64,000 nucleotides of DNA. Origin: Opitutaceae bacterium (lineage in GTDB: Bacteria; Verrucomicrobiota; Verrucomicrobiia; Opitutales; Opitutaceae). Shown piece by piece: positions 8,883 to 17,587 of the stretch. The number at the start of each line of letters is the position of its first letter. The stretch's first letter is position 1. The notes beneath the pieces are model-generated. The model had not been told where the DNA came from and ran no database searches. It worked only from the letters and a program-made list of their open reading frames with translations. The translations under genes and the position numbers were made by a program. The stretch is taken from the NCBI GenBank assembly GCA_016794625.1, contig JAEUGY010000046.1, positions 124,001 to 188,000 on the forward strand, written 5' to 3'.

Positions 8883-9488
8883 CTAGGGGGCGGGAGTCTG
8901 AGGCGTGCCCTTGGCGTCTGGAACTGTCGCCGGAGCCTTCATGGGTTCCTTCTTGTCGAATCCGAGGTCGATGATGGGAGGTCCCGTCATTTTGATGTTC
9001 TCGCCGAAGAGCCGCCGCTCGCCCCGATGCAGTTCAATGCGCGTCCCCGTGGCCACATAGGGGCCCGAATGGTCGATGACGACCGGGCTCTCCGTCAGAA
9101 TGATTTTCTCTTCCCGCGGAAAAACCTCGGCGCGGCCACACGTGACCTCGCGATCGCCCTGCACAATGTGAACCCGGCCGGTGGCGATGAGGGATTTGAA
9201 TTGATCCAGTTTGGGCACGGTTTCGCTTGGATTGCCCAGGCGGGTGGCCAGGACCTCCAGGTGATCGCAGGTGATTTTGAGATTGTTTCCGGTCACCACG
9301 ACATTCTTGTCGAAAATGGCGGTGGTTTCCTTGTCGGAGCTGCGCATTTCCAGCGTCACGCTCTCGATCACGGTCGGAGGAACGGGTACGGGTGGAGCCG
9401 CGGGCGTCTTGGTCTCGGCGCCCATGACGCTGGCGAGCCCAAACCCGGCGGCGATCAGGGACAGGTAAAGGGGGCGGTTCCGTCTCAT
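8883..9488 (-). CDS. lptA: LptA/OstA-like periplasmic LPS bridge protein
   Basis: 201 residues: a short N-terminal signal (about 1-22, ending near GAET), then repeating beta-strand segments such as NVVVTGNNLKITCDHLEV and GRVHIVQGDREVTCGRAEV, the alternating pattern of the OstA jelly-roll. These proteins form the periplasmic bridge carrying LPS between LptC and LptD. Its start overlaps the lptC-like stop by 4 nt and lptB follows, which supports the assignment. Confidence 0.8.
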   Translation of the reverse strand: MRRNRPLYLSLIAAGFGLASVMGAETKTPAAPPVPVPPTVIESVTLEMRSSDKETTAIFDKNVVVTGNNLKITCDHLEVLATRLGNPSETVPKLDQFKSLIATGRVHIVQGDREVTCGRAEVFPREEKIILTESPVVIDHSGPYVATGTRIELHRGERRLFGENIKMTGPPIIDLGFDKKEPMKAPATVPDAKGTPQTPAP

Positions 9489-9997
9489 TTGAGGATGTCC
9501 TTTAGTTCTGCCTTGAAGACCACTCGCGCGCCTTGGCGGATGTTGATCTTCCGGAGGTCATGTTCGTAGCGCCAGTCTTTGCCGAGCAGTTCAAAATCAT
9601 CGTTGATCACACGTACGGACTCGTCCCCGTGGATCACGCGTTCGTCGCTTCGGACCACCGCGGCGGTGCTCAGGAAAACCGTTTCGACCCGCGCCGTTTC
9701 GTCGCCGGAGAAAATGGTCAAGGTCATGTCGCTCAACGTGGCCTCCGTCTTGCCGAGCAGCGTGGCTTCGCGACCGCGGACCAACATCGTCCGGAAGCCC
9801 TTTTCGTTGAATGACGGGAGCGAAAAGTTGCGGATCGGGGTGTTGGTTCGAATTTGAGGTCCCCCGGCCGGCGGTGCTGCCGTACGGCCGGCGGGCGCGA
9901 CGGAAACCCACAGAGCCACGAGGATCCACCGAGGCAGCAGCGCCCGGAGCCATGGCCCGTGGGTCAGATTCGACGGTACTCGTGCGCACGACGTCAT
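9485..9997 (-). CDS. LptC-like protein
   Basis: 170 residues with an N-terminal membrane or signal segment (about 20-40), then an OstA-like beta fold (LLGKTEATLSDMTLTIFSGD, VRVINDDFELLGKDW). Placement between kdsC and lptA with 4-nt overlaps on both sides is the classical position of lptC. Sequence similarity is too weak to assign LptC firmly; it could be a second LptA-like domain protein. Confidence 0.7.
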   Translation of the reverse strand: MTSCARVPSNLTHGPWLRALLPRWILVALWVSVAPAGRTAAPPAGGPQIRTNTPIRNFSLPSFNEKGFRTMLVRGREATLLGKTEATLSDMTLTIFSGDETARVETVFLSTAAVVRSDERVIHGDESVRVINDDFELLGKDWRYEHDLRKINIRQGARVVFKAELKDILK

Positions 9998-10530
9998 GGG
10001 GTAGTGGGACGTGTGGCTCGGGCGGCGAGAATGAAGTCGCAGACTTCCCGAACCGCACCTTTGCCGGGGGGGCGTTGAGCGACGTAGATGGCGGCCTGCA
10101 AGGCGGATGGCATTGCGTTCAGGACCGTGACCCCGACCCCGGCCCAGGCAATGGCCGGTGCGTCAATGTCATCGTCGCCCATGTAGCAGCATTGCCTTGC
10201 CGTGAAACCCAAGTCACCGGCCAATTCCTGCAAGGCAGCGAGTTTGTCGGAGCGTCCTTGAATCAGGTGGGGAATCTTGAGCTCTTGGGCGCGCACGGTG
10301 GTGGCGCCGGAAGCACGACCGCTGATCCAGGCCACCACCACGCCCGCTTGCCGCAAGCGGGCGAGACCCATTCCATCCAGAACCGAAAACTGTTTGGTTT
10401 CCGTCCCGTCCGAAGAGATGAACAGGCTGCCGTCGGTGAGCACCCCATCCACATCCAAGGCAAGGAGTTTGACCTCCGCCCAGGCGGCCAGGGGAACTTG
10501 GGAAGAGGGGTGGGCGAGGGAGCGTTTCAC
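9994..10530 (-). CDS. kdsC: 3-deoxy-D-manno-octulosonate 8-phosphate phosphatase
   Basis: HAD-family phosphatase that releases Kdo from Kdo-8-phosphate. 178 residues; the nucleophile motif is DVDGVLTDG (26-34), followed by the family-specific SDGTETKQFSVLDGMG, the Ser/Thr motif ISGRAS, and the C-terminal metal loop MGDDDIDAPA. No cap domain, as expected for KdsC. It lies 49 bp after the E1 gene and overlaps the lptC-like gene by 4 nt. Confidence 0.93.
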   Translation of the reverse strand: MKRSLAHPSSQVPLAAWAEVKLLALDVDGVLTDGSLFISSDGTETKQFSVLDGMGLARLRQAGVVVAWISGRASGATTVRAQELKIPHLIQGRSDKLAALQELAGDLGFTARQCCYMGDDDIDAPAIAWAGVGVTVLNAMPSALQAAIYVAQRPPGKGAVREVCDFILAARATRPTTP

Positions 10531-10579
10531 AAGGCGTTGGGCAGGGAAGCAAAGCGTCGTGGGTCACAGCCCGGACCGG

Positions 10580-12619
10580 TCAACCCATCCAGTCGGCGAT
10601 CCGGGCGATCACCGAATCGAGCGTGGGACGATAAGCGTTTTCCAGTTCGGGCGCAAAGGGGACGGGCAGATCGAGGGAGCAAATCCGGAGCGGAGGTGCT
10701 TCAAGATCGAAAAAGTTCGTTTCGGTAATCCGGGACACCAGCTCCGCTCCGAAACCGTGAGTACGACGCCCTTCGTGGAGCACGATCAGACGATGCGTCT
10801 GCCGCACGGAGGAGAGAATTTCGTCCAGCTGCAGGGGGGCGAGGGCGCGAAGATCCCACACTTCGATCGTCCGGTCATACTCCGATCGGAAGTAGCTGGC
10901 GACCTCCTGGGCGAGCAGCGTCATTTCGCCATACGTGACCAGCGTGGCGAAGGTCCCGGTGGTGAGGCGTTTCGGCTTCCAAACCTGACGGTAGTCAGGA
11001 TTCCACGTCACAAGTTGTTTCTTCTTCCGATAGAGACCTTTGTGCTCAAACAGCAGCACCGGATTGTCGTCTTCATACGCCGCCAGCAGGGCATCGAAGG
11101 CGTCCTGGGGCGTGCTTGGATAAAGGGCCTTGAGACCCGGCACGCTCAAGAAGAGTGATTCCAGCTCCTGCGAATGGAACGAGCCAAACGTCAATCCGCC
11201 ACCGCAGGGCAAACGAAGCACCAAAGGCACCTTGGCACCCGAACGGAAGTGATACGTGGCGGCGTTGAGGGCGATCTGCGTGGTGGCTTCGGTGGCGAAA
11301 TCCGCGAATTGGAACTCTTCGATGGGCCGCATCCCCCCCAAAGCAAGTCCCGTGGCGTATCCGGTGCAGGCACTTTCCGCGAGCGGAGTATTGAGGACGC
11401 GCGGGCGCCCGAATTCCTTCAGCAAACCTTCCGTGATCTTGAAAGCACCGCCATAGGTGCCGATGTCCTGACCCAGGATCATCGACTCGGGCCGTTCCCG
11501 GAGAATCTTCCGAAGACCGGCATTCAATGCCTGGGCCTGAGTCAGCGCCGTGGCGGAGGGCACCTCGGTCTGCCAGGCGATGGGCTTTGTGACTTGGGCG
11601 AATGCGTCTGCGGGCAAGGTTTCAGGACGGGGCCGGGGCGTGGCCAAAGCCTCCTGAATGCAGATTTCGATGAATCCATCCAACTCTCGCTCCAGTGTTT
11701 CCAGCGGTTCACGCAGACCCTGGCTCAACAGTTGATCGCGGAACTTCGGCAGGGGATCGGCGCTCTGGATCGCTTGATTTTCGCTGGCCGACAAATAGTC
11801 GCAGGTATCGTACGCGGCATGGCCGCGCAATCGAACCACGGACGCTTCGATGAGGATGGGGCGCGACGTGCGTCGCACCGTATCGATAAGACCGGCCAGA
11901 GTGGCGGCGATCGCGGCTACATCCCCGGATGTGGTATCCAAGGCAAACCCCTCCATGCCATACCCCGCGGCACGCTTCCAGAGTTCGGAGCCCGGCGAGA
12001 ATTGTTCGTGGGTGGGAGTGGAATAGGCGTAACGATTGTTTTCGACCACGAACACGATGGGCAGGGACAGCAAGGAGGCCAGGTTCAGACATTCGTGAAT
12101 ATCTCCCGTGGAGGAACCGCCATCGCCGAAAAGAGCAAAACCGACCGCTGCCGTTCCCTGCCGACGCTGGGCATCGGTCAGCCCCAGCACATTCGAGATC
12201 ATCGCCCCCAAGTGGCTGATCATCGGAAGCGACCGGTTGGCGGGATCGCCGTGATGGACGTTCCCCTCGCGGGCCTGGGTCGGACTGTGCGCGTTGGCGC
12301 AGTATTGGTTGAGATGGTCGACAAGGTGCCCGCTCCAGATCAAATGCCCTCCCAGCCCCCGATGGGTGAAGGAAATGACGTCGGTGTCTTTGTTCGCCAG
12401 AAGGGCGAGGGGGACGATGAGGGCTTCGTGACCCTGTCCACCGGTGACGGTCCCTTTGATCAGACCCTGCCGAAACAGCTCGAGAATGCGATTATCGAGC
12501 GTACGCGCGAGGTACATCCAGGCGTAGAGCCGGACCGAAGCGGCCCGCGGATCTGAGCCAAGATCGTTCGGCGAAAGGTCACGCTGGGTCAGGATTGCCG
12601 GGAGTGCGGGATGGGCCAT
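10580..12619 (-). CDS. Fused alpha-beta E1 subunit of a 2-oxoacid dehydrogenase
   Basis: A thiamine-diphosphate E1 component with alpha and beta subunits joined in one 679-residue chain. The alpha half (about 25-330) has the ThDP motif GDGGSSTGD (165-173) to ENN (193-195). The beta half (about 355-679) has TPLAESACTGYATGLALGG and the usual C-terminal transketolase domain. It resembles branched-chain 2-oxoacid dehydrogenase E1 fusions more than the long homodimeric AceE. No E2 or E3 gene is nearby, so the substrate is uncertain (branched-chain oxoacid or pyruvate). Confidence 0.88.
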   Translation of the reverse strand: MAHPALPAILTQRDLSPNDLGSDPRAASVRLYAWMYLARTLDNRILELFRQGLIKGTVTGGQGHEALIVPLALLANKDTDVISFTHRGLGGHLIWSGHLVDHLNQYCANAHSPTQAREGNVHHGDPANRSLPMISHLGAMISNVLGLTDAQRRQGTAAVGFALFGDGGSSTGDIHECLNLASLLSLPIVFVVENNRYAYSTPTHEQFSPGSELWKRAAGYGMEGFALDTTSGDVAAIAATLAGLIDTVRRTSRPILIEASVVRLRGHAAYDTCDYLSASENQAIQSADPLPKFRDQLLSQGLREPLETLERELDGFIEICIQEALATPRPRPETLPADAFAQVTKPIAWQTEVPSATALTQAQALNAGLRKILRERPESMILGQDIGTYGGAFKITEGLLKEFGRPRVLNTPLAESACTGYATGLALGGMRPIEEFQFADFATEATTQIALNAATYHFRSGAKVPLVLRLPCGGGLTFGSFHSQELESLFLSVPGLKALYPSTPQDAFDALLAAYEDDNPVLLFEHKGLYRKKKQLVTWNPDYRQVWKPKRLTTGTFATLVTYGEMTLLAQEVASYFRSEYDRTIEVWDLRALAPLQLDEILSSVRQTHRLIVLHEGRRTHGFGAELVSRITETNFFDLEAPPLRICSLDLPVPFAPELENAYRPTLDSVIARIADWMG

Positions 12620-12723
12620 GACGTAGGAACAACGTGTGGGACGGTGGGAATCGGTGCAAGCGCCGGGGTGTGCGATTGGGTACGAATGGATCTGCTGAAG
12701 CTAGGGGAGGCAGCGCGAAAACG

Positions 12724-12754
12724 AAAAAAAAGCCCCCGGCGTGATGCCGGGGGC
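12724..12754 (-). terminator. Rho-independent terminator of the ExbBD/TonB operon
   Basis: Perfect 9-bp GC stem (12746-12754 with 12732-12740), 5-nt loop, followed on the minus strand by eight T. It sits 29 nt past the last coiled-coil gene and closes that operon. Confidence 0.9.
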
Positions 12755-12783
12755 GGTCAAAGTCAACTGAGCTGAAGGAAGGC

Positions 12784-13320
12784 TCAGGGAGTCTTCGCGA
12801 CGACCGGAGGAGGGGGGATCTGAGCGGCTCCACTTTCGGAAGCGCGCTTTGCGACCATGGCGTGCAGCCGCTGGATCTCGAGTTCCGCGTTGCGCTTGGC
12901 GATACGGGCAAGCTCCACCGCCTTCTGCAATTCGAACGCCTCGCGACCTGCGACTTCCTTCTTCTTGCGAAGTTCGCTCAGCTGGATTTCCAGCTCCGCG
13001 ACCTGTTTCGCAGCGCGTTCCGCCTCGCTGTTGTACTTGGCGGTGGAGTCGGCGATTTCCTTGCCTTGGTTATCCCACTTGGCGCGACGCTCTGCGTCTT
13101 TCTTGGCGGTTTCTTCTTCCCGCTTTTTCACACGCTCGTCGGCGTCCGCGCGGGCCTTGGCCTCGGCGTCGTCTTTCTTCTTCTTTTCTTCAGCGGCGAC
13201 CTGTTCCTTTTTCGCCTTTTCCGCGGCAATCTTCACATCCTGTTGTTGGATGAAGCCGTAGTAGAAAAAGCCAAAGACTGCGCAAAGGATCAGGGGGGAA
13301 ATGACGTAGAACTTATTCAT
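12784..13320 (-). CDS. Single-pass coiled-coil protein A of the ExbBD/TonB operon
   Basis: 178 residues of no named family. N-terminal membrane anchor at about 5-24 (YVISPLILCAVFGFFYYGF), then about 130 residues of Lys/Glu/Ala-rich coiled coil, ending in a Pro-rich tail (IPPPPVV). Its opening MNKFYVISP is closely like MNKAYVIAP of the next gene, and spacing of anchor and coil is the same, so the two are paralogues. It is the last gene of the exbB operon. Role unknown; an envelope-spanning accessory to the ExbBD/TonB motor is the contextual guess. Confidence 0.75.
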   Translation of the reverse strand: MNKFYVISPLILCAVFGFFYYGFIQQQDVKIAAEKAKKEQVAAEEKKKKDDAEAKARADADERVKKREEETAKKDAERRAKWDNQGKEIADSTAKYNSEAERAAKQVAELEIQLSELRKKKEVAGREAFELQKAVELARIAKRNAELEIQRLHAMVAKRASESGAAQIPPPPVVAKTP

Positions 13321-13341
13321 GTCAGCAAGTGATGCGAAGGG

Positions 13342-13884
13342 TTAGCTCTTGGCTTTGGCAGCAGCAGCAGCGGCAGCCTCCGCGGCGGCACGTGCCTTGT
13401 CGGCGGCATCGATTTTCTCGATGACGTTGGCCAGTTCCTTCACGTTGGTTTCGGCGCTCTTAACGAATTGTTTGAGGAAAGCTTCCTCTTCGCGACTCAG
13501 CTTCTTGGTTTCTTCGATCTTCGCGACGGCTTCCTTTTCGACGGCGATCTCCTTGTTCAGGCGGTCGACCTGCTTTTCCAGCTTCTCCTTGTCGCGATAG
13601 GATTTGTCGCGGGCGTCGATGGCGGCTTGGCGGGCTTCCTTTTCCAAGCGATCCTTTTCGTCCTTATCGAGTTTCTCCTTCTTGCGCTGCTCCTGGAGCC
13701 TGATGGCGGCCTCGACCGCGGCCTTGCGGCCTTCGGCCTCCTCTTTGAGTTTATCTTCCTTTATTTTCTTCTGGGCGGCTACTTTGACCGCTTCTCGTTC
13801 AGCATAGCCTTTCGAGAAGTTCCAGTAAAACCCTCCGAAGATCAGAAGAGCGAGGAAGGGGGCGATGACGTAAGCTTTATTCAT
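13342..13884 (-). CDS. Single-pass coiled-coil protein B of the ExbBD/TonB operon
   Basis: 180 residues, paralogous in layout to the following gene. Anchor at about 5-24 (YVIAPFLALLIFGGFYWNF), then a long charged coiled coil with heptad-like spacing, and an Ala/Lys-rich end (KARAAAEAAAAAA). It starts 10 bp after the TPR gene and is followed by its paralogue 21 bp on. The tail recalls the alanine-rich helical stretch of TolA, but there is no TolA C-terminal domain. Function unknown. Confidence 0.75.
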   Translation of the reverse strand: MNKAYVIAPFLALLIFGGFYWNFSKGYAEREAVKVAAQKKIKEDKLKEEAEGRKAAVEAAIRLQEQRKKEKLDKDEKDRLEKEARQAAIDARDKSYRDKEKLEKQVDRLNKEIAVEKEAVAKIEETKKLSREEEAFLKQFVKSAETNVKELANVIEKIDAADKARAAAEAAAAAAAKAKS

Positions 13885-13894
13885 GAGTCAGTTC

Positions 13895-15247
13895 TTAAGC
13901 TGCGGGTGAATTGGCCAGGACTTCACGTTCCTTGATGGCATCCTCGATGGCTTTCTTCAGACGCTCGGCGTCCTTGCCGCCCTCGGGATATTTGATCGAC
14001 TGGTTGATGGCGGCCAGCGCTTCATCAAGCTTCTTCAGTTCGTAACAAATGTACGCCAGGAACGTCTGGGCCTGCCAAGGCTTGTCCAGCTTCTTTTGGG
14101 TGGCCTGCTTGGCGTAGGTGTAGGAATCGGGAAGCTTGTCCAGGGAGTAATAGATCTGTGCGATCTGCAGGTAGAGAGAGCCTGAATCCGGGAAAAACTT
14201 GCTCGCTTCCTTCAGAACCTCGATGGCCCGGATCTCTTTCTTTACCTGCTGCAGGGAGGCCGCCAACAGTTCCCAGTTGCGCTGTTCGTTCTCGATTGAA
14301 CCGTCCTTCAGGCCCTTTTCCAGCAGGGCGATCGCTTGATCGTACTGCTGCATGTTGAAGAGGATGCCGACGAGATTGAAGTTATCCTTGGGGGTGTTCA
14401 TCGCGTCGTGCGCTTGTGCCCGCTCGATGGTGAGCACCGCCCGCATGTCCTGCTGCAGATTGAGGTACGTCGATGCCAGTTGCGCCCAATACGTCTTGTT
14501 CTTGGGGTTCATCTTGACCAGCAGCTCCAGCACTTCACCCGATTGGGCGATCTGATTTTGCTGCTGCAAGGTGGCGAGCAGAAGGATGTAGAACGTATCC
14601 TTCGGCTTGAGGCTCATCTGCAGTCCCTTTTGCACTTCTTCCTGAGCCCGCTTGATCAGGTTGTTGTCGACATTAGTCGGATCGAGCTGCGCCTGGTTAT
14701 AAAGCAGGGACGCGTAAAAGAGCTGTGCATCCGGGTTGGGCTTGGTGTTCGCCTTCGTCCAACGTTCAATGTAACTGGAGGCCTTGGCGTAGAATTTCTT
14801 CTGGCTGTCCGCAACCTTGGTCGTGGACGCTTCCTGGTAGTACAGTTGCGCCAGGTAATAGGTCAGGTCCTGGTTGACGCGCGGTTCAAAGTACCCGTGA
14901 CGATCAGAAACCAAGAGGGCCGTCTCCAAGGGCTCAATCGACTTGGCGTAATCACCCTTGGTCAGGAGGATTTGTGCCTTCACCTGACTCAGGACCGCGA
15001 TGTCGTAGCTTTCCGGGGCGGCTCCCTTCAGCAATCCATCAATGATGGCGATGGCGGCGTCGTAGTTCTTGGCGTCCGTCTGGGTGCGGATCTTGCCCAG
15101 CTCCTCGGAGACCTTTTCGCTCAATTCCTTCTTGCCGGCGGTGGTTTGCTGACTCCACGAAGGAGTAATAGCCACGAAGCCGAGCAGAAGCGCGGTCAGG
15201 CCGGCTCGCAGGGAGCGCGTGGAGGGACGGTGATTGAAAATCGGCAT
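13895..15247 (-). CDS. Secreted TPR protein of the ExbBD/TonB operon
   Basis: 450 residues. ATG 15247 gives a clear signal peptide (RSLRAGLTALLLGFVAITPSWS, split at about residue 31) and is preferred to the longer open frame. At least nine TPR-like helical pairs follow, including ALLEKGLKDGSIENEQRNWELLA and LYLQIAQIYYSLDKLPDSY-type units in shorter form. Such periplasmic TPR proteins commonly accompany ExbB/ExbD/TonB sets in this group of bacteria and may scaffold the complex. It starts 14 bp after tonB. Confidence 0.85.
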   Translation of the reverse strand: MPIFNHRPSTRSLRAGLTALLLGFVAITPSWSQQTTAGKKELSEKVSEELGKIRTQTDAKNYDAAIAIIDGLLKGAAPESYDIAVLSQVKAQILLTKGDYAKSIEPLETALLVSDRHGYFEPRVNQDLTYYLAQLYYQEASTTKVADSQKKFYAKASSYIERWTKANTKPNPDAQLFYASLLYNQAQLDPTNVDNNLIKRAQEEVQKGLQMSLKPKDTFYILLLATLQQQNQIAQSGEVLELLVKMNPKNKTYWAQLASTYLNLQQDMRAVLTIERAQAHDAMNTPKDNFNLVGILFNMQQYDQAIALLEKGLKDGSIENEQRNWELLAASLQQVKKEIRAIEVLKEASKFFPDSGSLYLQIAQIYYSLDKLPDSYTYAKQATQKKLDKPWQAQTFLAYICYELKKLDEALAAINQSIKYPEGGKDAERLKKAIEDAIKEREVLANSPAA

Positions 15248-15261
15248 GGTGGCGGAGGCTC

Positions 15262-15933
15262 TTATTCCTCGGTGATGCTGAACACGATCGGGACCTGCAT
15301 GCGTGTATTCACCGCACGCCCACCCTTCTTGCCGGGGCGGAACTTCCACTTCGAAACGGCCTGAATGGCGGCGGCCTCGAATTCACGCTGGGTCGATTTG
15401 ATGGCGTAGGCTTCTCGGACGTCACCATTGGAGTCGACGATGAAACCCACCAGAACATCGCCCGTGATGCCGGCGCGGCGCATTTCAAACGGATAGACGG
15501 GCTTGGCCTGGAAACGGGGCGAGGGGATCTGGTCGAGGTTGGCCAGGTCGAAGAGGTCCTTCATGCCCTTACCCATGCCACCTGTGTTGGGCCGCCCCGT
15601 CGGGATCGAGATGACGCCGGTGGGACGATTGAGACCCGGGGGGGGAGGGGGCTGCAGTTTCTGCACGAACGATTCCACCGTGACGGTGGCCGGAACGTCT
15701 GCGGCCATCGGCGGAGCGAGGTCAGCGACTTCCTCGGTCGGCGGCTCGTCGGTTTCCGTCGGTTCCACTTCCTCCGGCTCAGGAGGCGGCATCTGCATCA
15801 ACTCGATGGTGGCATCTTCAGCATCCGCCTTTTTCGCCGATGCCTTGGACTTGGGAAACAGCTGTTCTCCAAAGAGGAATCCTCCGTGGACAAGAAGCGA
15901 TAGAACTAAACCGATGAGAAGATCGCGAGACAT
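15262..15933 (-). CDS. tonB: Energy transducer TonB
   Basis: Transmits proton-motive force from ExbB/ExbD to outer-membrane receptors. 223 residues: N-terminal membrane anchor at about 5-24, a Pro/Glu-rich periplasmic spacer (MPPPEPEEVEPTETDEPP), and a C-terminal TonB domain from about 145 with YPFEMRRAGITGDVLVGF and AAIQAVSKWKFRPGKKGG. The spacer is short compared with enterobacterial TonB. Follows the second exbD by 13 bp. Confidence 0.92.
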   Translation of the reverse strand: MSRDLLIGLVLSLLVHGGFLFGEQLFPKSKASAKKADAEDATIELMQMPPPEPEEVEPTETDEPPTEEVADLAPPMAADVPATVTVESFVQKLQPPPPPGLNRPTGVISIPTGRPNTGGMGKGMKDLFDLANLDQIPSPRFQAKPVYPFEMRRAGITGDVLVGFIVDSNGDVREAYAIKSTQREFEAAAIQAVSKWKFRPGKKGGRAVNTRMQVPIVFSITEE

Positions 15934-15946
15934 GGAGAAAGGGGGA

Positions 15947-16384
15947 TTACTTGCCGGTGGCGCGCCAGACCGTTTCGATTGAAACCTGTTTGATTCCTAC
16001 CTTGCGCACTTCGTCCAGGACCAAAATGGTCGCACCGTACTTGGCGCGGTCATCCGATGCAATGAGGACGCGGGGGGTCTGGGTCTGTGAAACGTAATTC
16101 TGAAGTCGCGGGGCGACCTCGTTCATCCCAATCAACTCTTTGTTCCAGTAAAGGGTTCCACCGTCGGAGACTTGCAGCGTTACGTTTTCGTCCTCTGCAG
16201 GAGGATTGGCGGAAGGCGGCGAGGCCACCGGCAGATTGATCGGAATCGATTGGATCTTGTTCAGTGAGAGCGTGAACAAAACGAAGGTCGCGAGGAGGAA
16301 GAAGATAACGTCGATGAGAGGGATGATCTCAATACGAGCTTTCTTCGCTCCGCTGCCGCCAGACGATGAAGGTGCACCAGACAT
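15947..16384 (-). CDS. exbD: ExbD biopolymer transport protein (second copy)
   Basis: 145 residues. One membrane helix at about 20-40 containing IPLIDVIFFLLATFV, with the Asp used for proton coupling, and a periplasmic domain after it. It is a paralogue of the upstream exbD: the stretch KKARIEIIPLIDVIFFLLA is identical in both, while the periplasmic domains differ. Lies 54 bp downstream of the first copy and 13 bp upstream of tonB. Confidence 0.92.
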   Translation of the reverse strand: MSGAPSSSGGSGAKKARIEIIPLIDVIFFLLATFVLFTLSLNKIQSIPINLPVASPPSANPPAEDENVTLQVSDGGTLYWNKELIGMNEVAPRLQNYVSQTQTPRVLIASDDRAKYGATILVLDEVRKVGIKQVSIETVWRATGK

Positions 16385-16438
16385 AGTTAGGGTGGTTTAT
16401 GAGAACCTACGCTGCAGTCGCCGATTTCTTAGGCCTGC

Positions 16439-16870
16439 TTATTGCGCGGGTTTCGTCCGGGTTTCGATCAGTACCTTTTGGATGCCGGCTTTGCGCACCT
16501 CGTCGAACACGTAGCGCGCCTGACTGAAAAAGGCATTCTCATCCCCGTTGATGAGAATACGGGCGTCCGGTCCCATCTGCTGCTTCAGATTCTGCAGACG
16601 GATGAGGAACTCGTCGAGCGTGATGGGATCCTTGTCCCACGCCAGCGTACCTTCCTGAGTCACCGTGATGGTGGCACCCGTGGGGTCGCGAGGATCGCTG
16701 GTGACGACTTGGGGCAGTGTGACCGCCAAGCCGCCTGATTTGTTCAGCGAGAGCGTGAAAAGCACGAAGGTCGCGAGGAGGAAGAAAATGACGTCAATGA
16801 GAGGAATGATCTCAATGCGCGCCTTTTTTGAACCGCCTGGGCCCGTGCCGCCGGAAGAGGATCCTGCCAT
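16439..16870 (-). CDS. exbD: ExbD biopolymer transport protein (first copy)
   Basis: 143 residues with the same N-terminal membrane helix as the next gene (IPLIDVIFFLLA, proton-coupling Asp) and a distinct periplasmic domain (DARILINGDENAFFSQARYVFDE in two blocks). Paired exbD genes behind one exbB suggest a heteromeric ExbD dimer in the ExbB pentamer pore. Located 60 bp downstream of exbB. Confidence 0.92.
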   Translation of the reverse strand: MAGSSSGGTGPGGSKKARIEIIPLIDVIFFLLATFVLFTLSLNKSGGLAVTLPQVVTSDPRDPTGATITVTQEGTLAWDKDPITLDEFLIRLQNLKQQMGPDARILINGDENAFFSQARYVFDEVRKAGIQKVLIETRTKPAQ

Positions 16871-16930
16871 GGGATTGCGAGAGTTTGGAGAAGACGACCG
16901 GACGGCACCGTGCCGTGCGCGGGGGAATGC

Positions 16931-17587
16931 TTAGACGCCGGCTTCGGACTTCTTGATGATCAGCTCGAGCGCGTTGGAAGCGTCGGAAACATCATGCTTG
17001 GCCTCTTCGGTTTTGGCATTGATGTAGTTGTAGGGCAGCAGGCCCGTGATGGCGATGGCGAGACCACCGGCGGTGGCGATCAGCGCTTCAGCCACACCAC
17101 CCGTGATTTGGCCGGCGGCGGATCCGATGTCTCCGGTGCCGAGGGCGCCGAAGGTGTTCATCATGCCCGTCACGGTACCCAGAAGACCGAGGAGAGGGGC
17201 GGCGGTGATGCAAGTGTCCAACGTGGACATGCCCTGTTGGTAGCGCGTCAGCTCCTGATTCGAAGCGCGGATGAACGCGTTGTGCAGCGAGTGCTCCTTG
17301 TGGGTCAGGGCGTAAACGAGAATGCGAGCGATGAAGTCCTTGCTCTTGCGGCCAAGGGCCACGGCGCCGTCGACATCGCGGGCTTCCACCTTTTCCAGCA
17401 TCTTCTCGACGACCTCGGGTTCGCGGGTGGCGGATTCACGGATCGCAAAGATGATGCGCTCAACGACCACCGTCAGCGTCAGGAACGAAAGGATGATGAT
17501 GGGCCACATGATGTACCCTCCGTGCTTGAAAAGCTCCATCGGAGTCTGGCCCATGAGGAATGCGAGAGGCAGGCTGGTCGTGATCAT
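16931..17587 (-). CDS. exbB: ExbB/TolQ/MotA-family proton channel protein
   Basis: 218 residues with three membrane segments at about 24-44, 125-150 and 165-188. The long cytoplasmic loop between the first and second, and the conserved block APLLGLLGTVTGMMNTF followed by GGVAEALIATAGGLAIAI, mark the family. It forms the pore around ExbD that drives TonB. First gene of a seven-gene operon running to 12784. Confidence 0.95.
   Translation of the reverse strand: MITTSLPLAFLMGQTPMELFKHGGYIMWPIIILSFLTLTVVVERIIFAIRESATREPEVVEKMLEKVEARDVDGAVALGRKSKDFIARILVYALTHKEHSLHNAFIRASNQELTRYQQGMSTLDTCITAAPLLGLLGTVTGMMNTFGALGTGDIGSAAGQITGGVAEALIATAGGLAIAITGLLPYNYINAKTEEAKHDVSDASNALELIIKKSEAGV

Noticed and set aside
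11174..12556. 460-codon open frame on the plus strand
   Set aside because: Antisense to the E1 dehydrogenase fusion with full ThDP motifs. No family pattern in the antisense protein.
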